Below, piece after piece: positions 35,569-47,614 of a stretch of 64,000 nt of DNA. Position numbers and translations under genes: made by a program. The stretch is from Fratercula arctica (Eukaryota; Chordata; Aves; Charadriiformes; Alcidae), in contig CANTUZ010000004.1 in the NCBI GenBank assembly GCA_947846985.1, positions 56,335,672 to 56,399,671 of the forward strand, written 5' to 3'. The number at the start of each line of letters is the position of its first letter. The stretch's first letter is position 1. The notes under the pieces are model-generated. The model was not told where the DNA came from, searched no databases, and worked only from the letters and a program-made list of their open reading frames with translations.

Positions 35569-36120
35569 GGAGGCGGCATTTCCCTCGCAGCCTTTCCCGG
35601 CCAGGAGCTCAGCCCTTATGAATGCCACGTTCACTCCGCATATTGGCATCCATCAGCCCAGCTTTCGTGCCAATGCCAAAACTGTTATTCAGCGAGAGCG
35701 GGATGAAACTAAGCAAAATAAGGGCCTGATTTACAATTAACTTTTGACCCAGCTTCACCCACTGCCTGTGTGTGGCAGGCAGGGCTTGCATTAGCAGGTG
35801 TGAGCGGCCCAGAAGTGCTTGCGTAGGTACGTCTGGGCAGGAGGAGAGGCCGGGTCCCAAAAGCAGGTGCTAATTGATCCGTGTTAGTGCAGACTTTCGG
35901 GGCAGAATGGCTCAGTGTTCTGCTCTCCCACCTCCCGGCGTACGGTGAGGGGGAGGCGAGCGGCAGCCGGCATTTATGCACTTCATAAAAACACCACTCC
36001 GTCCATCACGAGAGCCCCGAGATCACAACCGGCTGGGACTGAGGGGCATTGACGGAGCCGCAGTGGGAAGTTTGCACAGCACCTGCCTGTGTTACATCTG
36101 GCACGCGTCGCCGCGGGTAG
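35569..36120. promoter_or_regulatory. CpG-enriched stretch, possible enhancer or promoter
   Basis: I count about 31 CpGs in roughly 550 bases, against very few in the flanks. Inside are NFI-type half-sites TTGGCA (35643-35648) and TGCCAA twice (35668-35679), the homeodomain-like words CAATTAAC and GCTAATTGATC, and a terminal CpG cluster CACGCGTCGCCGCGGG near 36101-36116. No ORF here resembles a known first exon. The density is lower than in a classical CpG island, so a distal regulatory element or an old promoter is as likely as an active start site. Confidence 0.4.
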
Positions 36121-36180
36121 GCCCCATCTTTCATGGGTGAAAAAAAAAGAAATTCACGTAGACTTTTATATTTTTGAACA

Positions 36181-36198
36181 TATATATATATATATATA
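36181..36198. repeat. (TA)9 microsatellite
   Basis: Nine TA units directly after TTTTTGAACA. A plain dinucleotide repeat. Confidence 0.93.
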
Positions 36199-36653
36199 GC
36201 TTGCATGAAAGGAGAAGCGAGTGTTTGAGTTAATCCTGATTTCTCACTTCTGCCTGCCCAAAAGCGTCTCCTACCTCCTGCGAGCACACTGAGCTGGAGC
36301 AGAGGGGGGTGCCTACAGCCACCGATTTCGGGACTTCCAAGGGAAGACACACAGCTGGGTTGTTCCTGTCACCATGAGGGACGGGACAGGCCAACATATG
36401 TCCCCCACACACACCAGGACCACTGCACCAGGACCCACCAAGCCCCCTCTGGTGGCACCAGCCTCCCCGAACCTGATCTCAGGGATGCCAGAGAGGGACA
36501 AGAACAGAAGGGAGCCTTCCCAAATATCTGTCAAAACATATGGAAAGGGCTTGGGGTGACCTGAATGGCAGAGAGGCTTTGCATTCACTCCTGGAAGTGG
36601 TGACATCCTCCAGTTTGGGAGAGAGAGGTCCCACAGAGAAAACTGCTCCTCCT

Positions 36654-37018
36654 TATAGAATCATTTAGGTTGGAAGAGACCTTTAAGATCATTGACTACA
36701 ACTGTTAATCTAGCACTGCCAAGTTACCACTAAACCATGTCCCTAAGCACCACATCTACCCGTCTCTTAAATACCTCCAGGGATGGTCACTCCACCACTT
36801 CCCTGGGCAGCCCGTTCCAATGCTTGACAATCCTTTCAGTAAAGATTTTTTTCCTAATACCCAATCTAAACCTCCCCTGATGCAACTGGAGGACATTTCC
36901 TCTTGTCCTATTGCCTGTTACTTGGGAGAAGAGACTGACCCCCACTTAGCTACAGCCTCCTTTCAGGTAGTTGTAGAGAGTGATAAGATCTCCCCTCTAG
37001 CCCCCTTTTCATCTTCAA
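36654..37018 (-). mobile_element. CR1 LINE, 3' end
   Basis: On the plus strand it starts TATAGAATCATTTAGGTTGG and continues with AGAGACCTTTAAGATCATTG, the complement of a CR1 3' end. The complement of the ORF2 tail follows, with CCACCACTTCCCTGGGCAGC, TTCCTCTTGTCCTATTGCC and GTAGAGAGTGATAAGATCTC. It belongs to a different CR1 subfamily from the copy at 30.9 kb, because the 3' end word is AAGAGACCTTTAAG rather than AAGGGACCTCTGG. Reading the minus strand, the frame is broken. The element is 5'-truncated near TTCATCTTC. Only 365 bases remain, without coding capacity. Confidence 0.93.
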
Positions 37019-38232
37019 AGCTTTTCTGGCAGTGGGACCCCTGGTTCTAAATATGACCAGTTTGCTACCGTCCAGGATAATGGGGGTTTAGGATGACACA
37101 GAGACAAACCTTGGATGATGCTACTATCTCCAGATCCTAGTTGACTCCTGCTGCACCTGGGCAGAGCTGATATGCCACTGCAGCTCCCATCACATGCTGG
37201 CAGCATGTTTGGGATCACAATGCCACGTAGGCTCACACTGTCAAGCACAGAGACAGCTCCACTGCCTTAACACTGAGTTAAAGTGTTCATTTAACATGGA
37301 GAAGCGAGTACCTGTGAGGGTCTCATACTCCACTGTAGTTAATATTTGAAAAAGTTTTTGAGCAGCTCAGGAGACTGAGTTTCACTGAAAAACTGCACCT
37401 GACAGTTGAGTTCCATTTGCATTATATTTAGGTCTGCTTAATTCTGAGAGCACTCTCCTAAGACATGAAAACAGAAAGAGACTAAGTGAACAAGAAAAGG
37501 AGAAAGCTATTTATCAGAGGTTGCACTGTGGGAATAGGGATTGGAGAATCTCAGTCAAATCTGTCGCTTAACTTACTATTTCTGTCCAGAAGAACACTAC
37601 AGAAAGTATATTACCAAACACACCAGCTCTGCCACCCTTTCAGTATCAAATCATTGGAAAAAACAAGCCTTTTTGTCCCTCGGGCAACTCCTTGAAGAAG
37701 AAAATGAAGGTTAATAAAAAAAAAAAATTCTATCTTTTGGCTGTGCCATTAGCTTATTTAGTAATTGTGTGACACATACAATGGAGTAAAGCGTCACATA
37801 GGTATTCTTTGACGCAACTCTTAAAGATTAATGGAGCCATTACTATGAAAAGGGCAAAAAAGCAGAAGTAAAATTTACAACATGATGCATATTTTCCATG
37901 GTGGATAGGAGTTGTGTTCTTGAACATCCAGGGGTTATGCCAGGGCTTTTTTTCCTATGTGTTTCAGTTCTGTTACATACAATTTCAGAGTAGCAAAAAA
38001 AAAATTGACTTAGCAAGATAATCACACGCCCAGTGAAGTTCAGCAGCGTGTTTCATTAACTATTAAAGTGATGCCTAGAAATGCTTCTAAAGATTTGATA
38101 CTATTTGTCATGGGATTTTTTCCCCCCTTTTATTGCAATATGAATTTTACAGCAATTAAGTGAGGCTGTCCCTCATGGCTGCAGCTAGAAGTTGCATGTC
38201 AAAGCCTGACCTGTCTTTTTTGAATCTGACTT

Positions 38233-38272
38233 AAAAAAAAAAAAAAAAAAAAAAAAAATTAAAAAAAAAAAA
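38233..38272. repeat. A-rich tract
   Basis: 26 A, two T, then 12 A. No retroposed body is recognised upstream. Low-complexity sequence. Confidence 0.9.
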
Positions 38273-38750
38273 TAATCCACAGAACAAGGAAGGGACCAAA
38301 GGCAGCATTCAGCCGTTAAACAGCACACTCACACAAAAGGCCAGTGTGAAAAGCAAGACTAATCTCCCCATGCAACATACACTGTATTTTCAAAAGTCAA
38401 GTGCTCAGGTCTCTTCACTGCCATGTGCATTAGAAGGAGTATTTGTAATGTGTTGTAAAGCTAACAAGCTTGGTTAAGCAGAGGTGTGTGGTCTTTCAAA
38501 GTGTATTCCCAGGGTAAAACCTCCCTCCTCAAGAAACTCATTTATCACTGTGATGGTTTCACCTCATTTGAAGCCAAGTTATTGTCACCCTTAAAATAAT
38601 GTACCTTGACAGGAAAAATGAAATTCATGTGAAAAGTTATACAGTCATCACACTCTGGAGTCAAAATATAGACTATCGTATCAAAACATGAAGCAGATGA
38701 AAACTTTTTCCGTGTATATATTGTAGGTGGTATTTGCTTGTACCACAGGC

Positions 38751-38785
38751 TTTTTTTCTTTTTTTTTTTCCTTTTTTTTTTTTTT
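38751..38785. repeat. T-rich tract
   Basis: T runs interrupted by single or double C. Read on the minus strand it is an imperfect poly-A that gives a lysine-rich spurious frame. Confidence 0.88.
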
Positions 38786-39341
38786 AAACTAGATGTAAGC
38801 ATTTAGATCATATGCATTTGGAATAATACATGGCCTATGGTTCACTGTCTTTAAAGGGAGGTGTATATGCTTCATAGCTGCCGTGGTATGACAGCCAAGG
38901 CTTTTTAAAACGTTCAGCTAAGCTGAGAAACGTGCACATGTATTTAATAGGGAGTAACTGTTTAAATGATTGGTCACCCCCTAGTGCACGGTTGTATTTC
39001 AGGTGTTGTGAGTGTGCTAAATCTTGTCCTGTCCTATTCCGCAACTGATGTTTGCACTCTGGAGTCTCTTAAATCTTTCTCTTTAACCCTCCATCCTCAA
39101 AAGTCGTTGAGGACCTGAGGCGGACTAGACTAAATGAAACTCCGAGTGGAAACGGCTCCAAGTTAAACCACAGCCTCTCTAAGGAGCTCAGTCCTCCGAT
39201 GCGTATTTTCAAATCACTTCGACATACGGAGTGTGCTGTGAAGGAGCTGTGCAGGAGCACCCTGCGCCAAGTGCTGTCTCTGTGAGGCTCTGCTTTGCGC
39301 AAGTCACAGGCTCTTTCTGAGCTTCTGCTTTTCATCGTGGT

Positions 39342-39359
39342 TTTGTTGTTGTTGTTGTT
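39342..39359. repeat. (TTG)n microsatellite
   Basis: About five to six TTG units, following TCATCGTGG. Confidence 0.9.
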
Positions 39360-40857
39360 TTGCTTCTATCTTTTTGCTGCCATCCCTTGGCCCCGGGATT
39401 TGGAGATTTTATTTTGAAGACTTTTAGGATTGTTGGCATTTTCCTAGCTGGCTGTGAATTCTTGCATTAATTGTTATTTACTAAACAATCAAATCAATTT
39501 CTGAAATAAATTATTATGTCTTTACACAACTATTTTCACCTTTACTATTTTTCAAAATATTCTCGAAGTTCATCTGACTTTTCTGTGAACATGCCATGAA
39601 ACATTCTCTGTGGGGCTGTACCTGCCAGGGTCAGCAGGTATTTCCTAAACTCTATACGACTTCTGTGTTTCCCTTCACTGCGGTCTGCATTTTCAACCTC
39701 CAGTTAAGCAGTCTGAATATTATAACCTTGTAGCCCTTAGTGAAGTCAGCAGTAAAATCTGGCCATGTTTAAAGGACTGGAAATTTAAGCTTGGAGAGGG
39801 TATGAAAGTGACAGGTGACATCAATTATGAGATATGAGATACACATAAACAAAAAGGGAAAGGCTCAGACAGGGGGGAAAAAAAGGCAAACAAACAAACT
39901 TTTGCATAAGAATGTTTCCCTTGCCTTCCTTACCAGATTATTTCTGTTTTGTGTGTCTTTCTCATTATCTTACTCAGTCTGTTTTACCAAATTGTCAAGC
40001 ATATGGAAAAGCAACTTGGTCATTTTTTTTTATTTGGATAGTAACTCAATCAAAAGAAATACTTATGCAAGGGATGCAATGGGGGTGGTGTGTTTCAGGG
40101 CTGTCTCAAAAGCCAGACCACCCTTCTTTGCCTAAGGTTCAGGAGGAAATAAAATTATTAAAAACCTGCAAAACTTATTACTAAAAACTCTAATGCAAAT
40201 CCTGTTTGTAAGACTATGCAATTTTGACAGAAACAGTTTATTTTACTGGAATTTCATCCTGAAGAAAATAGCACTTTAACAATTTCAAAACATGCCTTGA
40301 GGCTATATTCACAATGTAATATCTCAATTTTTATTCCAAAATAACTTTTCATTTACTTTTTTCTTAGTTTACCTCATACTCATATAACATATGATCAAAA
40401 CCCAGCCCACACAAACCATAAGAAAATTAAATGTTTCCATTTTGTCAAATGAAGAACCATCAATCCAAAACAAGAAGACGTTTAGGAAGCCTGGGTTCTG
40501 GAAAATGTTAAGTGTTCCAGGTTTTGTGCCAGTTTAATACAGAGCTAAATGTCAAACCCCTTCACAAAACAAAATTCTGTTTCTTTGCAAAGTCAAGTAA
40601 CTGGAGATTACAAAAACACGAGGCCTGGCTAGTAGAGCAACCACATCGCTCTAAATGCTGAGTTTAATACTGATAAAGGAGCCTGTTTTCAAAACTGGGT
40701 ACTGCTCATATTTAAAAGTCCATCCTAAACTGAATATCTGCATTTTTCTTCCTCCTTTACTCAAATTGCTCCTCCAGCAGTTTCTCAGACACGCACTAAA
40801 CTTCTGATGTCACTAAGGGAAAAGTCCAACACAGAATTTTTAAGGTAGCTCACTTAC

Positions 40858-40943
40858 CATGCAATCAATCCTGATTTATTCATTTCCATGTAACAAGAAG
40901 TATAACGATCACATGATATACGTACAATGCTAACGATAAACCT
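40858..40943 (-). other. Candidate 86-bp internal exon (unproven)
   Basis: On the minus strand TTTGTTACAG precedes and TGCATG/GTAAGTG follows the segment. The phase-0 frame is open for 28 codons and contains RFIVSIVRISCDRYTSC. There are three CpGs in AT-rich sequence. The acceptor has a weak pyrimidine tract. The CDRY word recalls the DRY region of seven-helix receptors, but one four-residue word is no evidence of homology and the rest does not fit. Confidence 0.13.
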
Positions 40944-41599
40944 CTGTAACAAATTTCCAGCTGCTTCCCACATACACTCTTCTCTCACAGAGAAAATATC
41001 AATGTCCACTTGCAAACAGTTCTGCTGTTTACTGAGACTGATTCAAATTGATCCTGAGCTGTTAATCTATGCAAAATTTAATTACTAAAGAACTTGAAGC
41101 AGCTGTGATGAGAATCCTTGTGTTTCCCCTGCACCACACAAATTAAATCCTTTTTCAGATGCCTTTTCTCTACCCCTATATAGGTCTCACCTGGAGCTAT
41201 TTTCCTTTGCTAATCCCATTACTTCAGAGCAAGAGATAACTTAAAGGACTAAATATGCCCAAAGTGATTGCATACATTTGATTGGATAGCAAAAATAGTG
41301 CCAGCAGGCATAGAAATATTCAACTCTGGGAGGTCTATGAAAACTCCAAATAAGATGAAAATAGTATTGATAAGATAGAGGTTATTTGTTTAATAGTCAC
41401 TGACACTGAATTTTAATGTTAAGTCTACTCCGCACGTCCTAAAAGGATGAACAGATGAACTAGTGCTTCTACCCTTGGGAAGGAGATGGATCGAGTCTGG
41501 AATAAAAGACAGGCATGGATAAAGGAGATTAACCAGGCTATTAAATAAACAGAAAACAACAAGAGGAGTGTTGACAAAAACAGTAGAAAGTATGTTCTG

Positions 41600-42010
41600 C
41601 AGTCACAGACTGCAAAACGCTGATCAGGGAAAGGATTTGGTGACGACTGTTGACAGACACTTAAAACCAGCAGCCTGATGTCTGGTAGCAGTTAGGAGAG
41701 CAAACAAAACACGGGGAAGTGTAAATAGAGGAGCAGAGCACAGATCTCACCAGATAACTGCGTCCTGGTACAAAGGGCTGCTGTGACCACACCTGGAGCA
41801 CTGCACGCTGCTTTGGGCATCGCCCAACAGGAACTGGAGCATAGGTACAAAGGAAGCAAACAAAAACACTAGCTCGGGAGCAGGCCCTTACAACTGGGAA
41901 CATCACTCTGATACAGGAAAACCGAAGAAAAGCTGCCTGGCAAAAAGCATTTAAGGGCAAATACCAACTCGAATAGCTTTAAATGGAGGGAAATTTAAGG
42001 GAACACAAGG
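41600..42010 (+). mobile_element. Old CR1-like LINE fossil, plus strand
   Basis: At 41787-41834 the plus strand reads PHLEHCTLLWASPNRN, which matches the conserved [13 protein letters not shown] block of CR1 ORF2. The same block is seen intact in the 30.9 kb copy. Upstream, RRANKTRG (about 41691) sits where the family has KKANGILG, and the spacing between the two agrees. Stops and frameshifts interrupt the rest. It is much older than the other CR1 copies and lies in the opposite orientation. It could belong to an early CR1 or L3 lineage. Confidence 0.62.
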
Positions 42011-42532
42011 CAATTCAGCAGAGGTGACAGCGTGCTATACTGCGATAAGGTTATAGAACGTGTACTGACAAATCCTGCAACTGCATTTCTACAGAGCTGC
42101 AGCTATTACTGTGGCTGGGAGCACACCATAATCTACGGAGGGCATTTTGGCTTTACTATGCGACCCATGGATATAGACTGATAGAATACAAATATGAACT
42201 CGTACACCATGCCTGCGGGGCCACAGCATGTGCCGTTGCTCCGAGGTGTCATCCTGTGCTGTGTCAGAGCAGATCTGCCCTTGCTGAGCCAGTTCGCAGC
42301 CACTGCGGGCAACTTTCTGCTGTTCGAAGCCTGCACCTGCGCTTCATGTGCTCTCCCTCACCCAGCCCCTGGTAGCTGCAGATTGGAGATTTCAAAATTT
42401 GTGCATGTAATATTGAAACTGGAAAAGCAATATTTCAGGAGGGAACTCTGCTTCCATTCTGTTACATGCTGGCCATGCCTATATTAACGTCGCGGTTTAG
42501 ATCAGGAGAATTTTTTTGAAGAGAGTCATCTA

Positions 42533-42609
42533 ATGGCCCCACTTACCACACGTGGGTCACATTGTGGAGCAACCTCAAGGCACACAAACTGAATTCCTTT
42601 CAGATGAAA
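42533..42609 (+). repeat. Dispersed repeat of unknown family, copy B
   Basis: It aligns with 35067-35143 in the same orientation. Shared words are CCCACTTA, TCACATT.TGGAGCA, CTCA and GCACACAAACTG. No poly-A, terminal inverted repeat or LTR ends are visible, and the flanks differ from those of copy A. Confidence 0.6.
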
Positions 42610-45600
42610 TTAAACCTTGAGACCAACGTCAAACCTCCAACTGTTCACAGGCTTTTGTTCCAGGGGTCAGAGCCTTTTCTGAAGCTAAATTAAACCCCCC
42701 TGAAATGAGAACAGTATGGATGTCACGTCCTAAGCACCCACCGTTTTGCCCACCAGCTTTTCTCCTGCTGGGCTACAGTAGTTGCTAATGTAGATATAGC
42801 CTATCTCTATTTCTTAAAAATAGCTGATCGCTGCAATTCCTGAGCACACTTTGGTGTTTTGCCCAGCGATATTTATCTGCTGGAGTGGCTGTAACTACAA
42901 AGTAGATATCAAGGTCAAGCTATGAATGACGTATCCATCCCACTGGAAGAGGACATTATGGAAGAATGATCATTATCTTCATTATCTTCTATCTTTTGGT
43001 GAAAAAATAAAAAGCACCAAATGTGGACTGACAAAAAAATATCTGTCTTAGTACCAGGCATACAGGTGAAAGGAAACTGATAAGCCACAGAGCTTCTTTC
43101 TCTCCCAAAATGTTATTACTGTGTAAATATGAACCATGCACATGGTTTGGCTATTTGCCAGATCCACTTGGGTGTGAAAAGCGGCCTTCATGGTTGAAAA
43201 GCTATTTTTCTGAACCGCAAATGGCCATGGCCGTGTGAGAGACATCTATTTAAGATCTGGCCCAAGTAGAACCAGACATAAAAGACAAAATGGCTGGTGA
43301 GGCTCTGTGTCACCCCTGAAGCTCTCTCATTTTTTAATAGTCCCTTGTAGACTTGGTGGGGAGCCATCTGAGACAAGCTCTACCCCTTAGCTGGCAGCTA
43401 CTGTCTGCCTACGAAATATGATTACTCAAAAAATATTTTATTATGACGCACTTTCAAAACTTCCTGTGCTTAAACCAGTTTATTATCAGTGGATTTTTAG
43501 AGAGGTCCCATCCATTAATCAGAAAGGTGAAATGCCCCGGGGGTGGGCTCTGTTCCTCCAAAGGAGCTGTAAGAGCAGGTTATTCAAGAACTCATTTGCC
43601 GGTTATAAATACTCTGAAGTGCGGAGCGGGAGTATCAGGAGCAGAGAGCACATTAGGAGCTGATGGTGCAGCTGTGTGGATATATTTCCCTTGACTTGTG
43701 TGGCATGGGGCTTAGAAAGTATAAAGGGTAGGAAGTGAGGTGGAACTGGAATTCAGAATAATCAGGGTCTCTCTGCACTGAGAGCACGGCAAAGAAACAG
43801 CTGAGTACATAAAACCTCATAAAGAAAACCAAAACAATGATATTCCCTATTGTGACTGTTTAGTCTTTCTGTAGAGACTCATGAGGTCTGGGCCATTATC
43901 TATTTTTAATATCACTTGACCTGAAAATTTATGCTACCATCTGGAGAATGTGAGGATTTCTGTGTTACAGACTTAATACTGTCAGGGAAAAAAAGAGGGG
44001 GGGCAGCAAGGGAGGTACGTTACCAAAATGTTTAAACATTATTCAGCAAATGCCACTCATTTCTTTACGTTTTTTCTAAACAGAACTTAAACAAAAATAT
44101 ATATCTTAAATTGCAAAATGTAAAAATACAGGTTGAGATGTGAATTCACGTATATTATCTCAGATAATATTTGCTTTACATTTTTTTCTATTTCAAGACT
44201 TTTAGTACCTTAGAAAATTAAGGTAAGACCTTTCAGAGGTCTGCTGATAATTTGTCTTTTACATAATGAATTGGAAATACTAAAAGCAAGAGGAAAAACA
44301 AAACACTATTTAAATCCTTTGTAATATTCTTCTTATTATTACATTTATAGTCTTTGTTTCTGGAGTCATGTCCAAATAGGGAGACTGGTTTTTTAAATCA
44401 TGAGATTTAAGTGCCAAAATAAATACATTTCACTTTTTTTTTTCGTCTTTAGGCATTAAATGCTCATGCTTCAAAACTTCTCTGAAAACCTGGCAGCTAG
44501 AAACCTTGTAGTAATTGCTATTGCTGCAATATTAACAAAACAAACTAGATCATTAAAGACTTGCAACAACGTGACAAAAATGAGCAGCTCTGTAAGACAG
44601 TGAAGCAGAGCCCCATTGTAGAGCAGGCTCAGAGCGGGAGGGGAGGATGCTGGACCTTGTCTGCTGTAAGGGCCATTCCTGGTCCCAGGGTCGCTTGCGG
44701 TGGTCACTGGCCCATAAAGCAACACGCAGGGTACCCAGGGAGCAAACATTAGCCAGCATGACGGGGGTCACGAGTGACCCACGCTCATATTGCTGAGTGC
44801 AGGATCCCTCTGGTGCTCACTTGGCCACATCTTCACTACATATTATTTGGCCCTTGGGTTCCCCTGGGCCCACGTGGCCCTACACATACTTACCCGATTT
44901 TTTGGCAGAGTGGGGGAGGAGGTCCCATTTCAGTGCATCTGAAATAACGTGAGAGTCAGGCTGCAGCCCACCAGCGTGGTGCTTGTATGACCTAAAACTG
45001 AAGGTATGTGCCGTGTGCCCTGAAGTGCAAGACTCTTTAGGGTACATAGCCTGCTGGCATAGCATCAAAAAACGTATGGAGTAGAGGAAACTAATCCTGA
45101 TGCAGTCTTGTCCATACTGCTGCATGCTGGGATGGATTTTTAAGTAAGGATTTTCCTTGGTGACCGCTCACTGGAGCACCCCAAGAAGGGAGTGTCTGTA
45201 AAAAGATAATTCTAACCAGGCTACAATAACATCAATCATAAAGTAATGCATTAGGACACAACATTAATAATTTTGTATTTTTCTGTTTGATATTAATGAA
45301 AGACTGAATGGAGCTTCCAGCCAGGGAAAAGTGTAACATTTTAAAAATGCGTAATTTTGCATGTTGGCTTTCATGATGTGTGAAACTGAAGAAAGGGGTG
45401 TAGACAAGCTCACCTCCAGAATCCAGGCTAAACTGAAATTAATTCAGCCTTTCTTAACGGAAATTAGAAGAGTTGCGTGAAGATCATGGCCAGGAGTCAT
45501 AGAGGCACATTTGATTTTCTACAGTCAGGCTCTTTAAATCCTCCTCCCCACACACATCAGTGAAAATTGGCTTTATTTTTAGAGTTCATGGTAGCATCCT

Positions 45601-47393
45601 GCAAAGCTTACTAAAATCTCTGGAAGAGGTGTGTTTCAGTACTTCCGGAAGTCAGGAAAAATATTTAGAGATCCAGCTTTTGGAGTTAACCAATGGAAGA
45701 CTGAGTCACGTTGTATTCTTCAAGACCAAACCTTAAACCATTCATGAAATTATCCTGTTAAAAGAGGGCACTCTACAGCTTTGAAAAACTGATTCAAGAT
45801 GTCGGCAAAGTGATCATCGATCTTTGAAAAATCTCAACTGAAGTTCAGCTCACCACCTACAATTCAGTTTCCTCCCCAATTGACTACAAACAGGCAGGTT
45901 TAAAAGTCCCATTCTGTATAGGTTATAATTGGTCACAAACTAATCAGAAGCTATACTGTTATTAATGGAGCCCCGTGGGGTAATAGAGAGGCATTTTGAA
46001 ACCCAAAGAGATCTCTTCCTTGGATCTCTTTCTCAGATTCCTCCCGACTGTGGCTGCTTCCTGCCCGGTCTACTCCTGTTAACCTTCAGCCCCTCTTCCT
46101 TCACAGCAGCTGGTAAGGCTTAGGCATATTTTCTCCCTTTTGTCAGGCCCCTTTCACCTTGCCTTTGCTGCAGCTCTAATTCTTGCACCCAGATGAAAGG
46201 GCGAGGGAGTAGTGGCGAAGTGCTGTAATTGAACAAGAGGCCGTACATTATGAAACTCTCCAGTGACACAGCCTAGCCATGCAAGTTAAACAGCTGATCT
46301 TCCTTATCTAAATAAATTTACTAGCTGGGAGAATAAGATCTTACTTGTCTGCAGACATACAGTGCTCTGGAATACTGGCAAGTACAGCATTGACACAATC
46401 CTGATGCCTGAATAGAAATAAGGTTTTTAATCTTTTCTTAAATCTGGAGAAGCAAAGCTATTTTGCTCAGACTGCTCATCCAGCTGCAAATGCTGTAAAC
46501 ACTGCGTCTGTCACCTTCCTGCTAGTCAAGGTCAAGGCTTTGTATGGTGTAATTCTTAATATTATGATGTTGATTTCACATCTGACTCACAAGCTGTAGA
46601 GGTTCTGGGAATTTGTGGCTAGATATCCCAGAGAATTCAAAGAGAAAGACAGAAAAAGTCTTTACTACTCTTTAAAAATAGGAGGATTTTTTACAGCAGA
46701 ATGTAACGCTCCTGTTTGCCAGTTTTGCTATATCCCATGTTTCCTATTGCAAAGTAATGACACAGGCCAGTACGATCTTGTTATTCCACAAGATAGTAGA
46801 AAGAAGACAATTTATAGCAGAGCTCCAATATACACAACTGTACGTCAAGTCTGCCTGTTTATTTATTGATTTTCTTTAACTATACTCTCGCGAAATACTG
46901 CAGCAGAAGAGTTGCCGGTAAAGTACACGTACAATCAGGCCCCCCTGTTGCCCATGCCAAGGTCTCTGCCAGCGTATGCCAGAGGCATTATTTCTTATTT
47001 CCATTCATAAAAAGTGAGAAGAAAAGAATAACTGCATCATCTATAGACTGCGCACATCGTAGTCGGCTCGGAATAGCAAGACGCATTCCCAAGGGTTCTT
47101 ATTGGGAGTTATTAATGTGATTAATGTGTTCCTGTATCAGCTGTTTGTTTAACTGAGCATTGCCGTTGCGTTTTGCACTGGCTGCTCACTTCATACATAG
47201 ATGTTCATTGTTCTGACTCCAGGCTTTGTTCCTTTCTTTCACACATTGAGAAAGTTTTCCACAAACTGAGTGTTTATGTGTTGAGTGCAGTACTCCATGG
47301 ACTTTAGGGTCTAATGGAGTGTGAGAGGGGGCCTGTGGTTTTTCATCTTGTTTTCAGCTGTACAAACATCATGTACTTTTCCCTTCCTTTTAG

Positions 47394-47614
47394 AGGCCAG
47401 TCTACGGCCTGCTAAAACACCAGCGCGCAGCAACGTAGTTTCTGAGACTTTACAAGTCAAACTGGGAGGACCTGATGCCATTCACCTTAACACCAAACAT
47501 ATTGACAGTGTTTATTTTCCCTGCCCCAGCCTCAGCTCTCAAATAAACATATCAGTGGTTGATTTTCAGTGGTCCTCTGAAGAAAAGCCTGAGTATCTAC
47601 CTCATTGTCAATAA
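47394..47614 (+). other. Candidate terminal exon with poly(A) signal (unproven)
   Basis: A strong pyrimidine tract (CTTTTCCCTTCCTTTTAG) ends at 47393. One frame then stays open to a TAA at 47612-47614, and a canonical AATAAA lies 20 bases later (47635-47640). The last 70 or so codons contain VKLGGPDAIHLNTKHIDSV and NISVVDFQWSSEEKPEYL, which look like ordinary protein, but I recognise no family. The arrangement of acceptor, open frame, stop and poly(A) signal is what a last exon looks like. It might also be the last exon of a noncoding RNA, or coincidence. Confidence 0.25.

Larger units (their letters stand above)
37019..41599. other. Gene-free sequence with A/T-rich tracts
   Basis: No recognisable gene. 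It contains long A- and T-rich tracts (38233-38272, 38751-38785), a (TTG)n microsatellite, a CpG-richer patch at 39100-39310 that also has a minus-strand open frame of 88 codons with no known match, and an 86-bp exon-like segment (40858-40943, minus). Nothing else stands out. Confidence 0.55.

Noticed and set aside
36181..36198. TA run as a TATA-type promoter
   Set aside because: It is a pure (TA)9 microsatellite.
39069..39335. 88-codon minus-strand frame with several CpGs
   Set aside because: The peptide matches nothing and no splice sites frame it. The CpGs alone suggest at most a regulatory patch.
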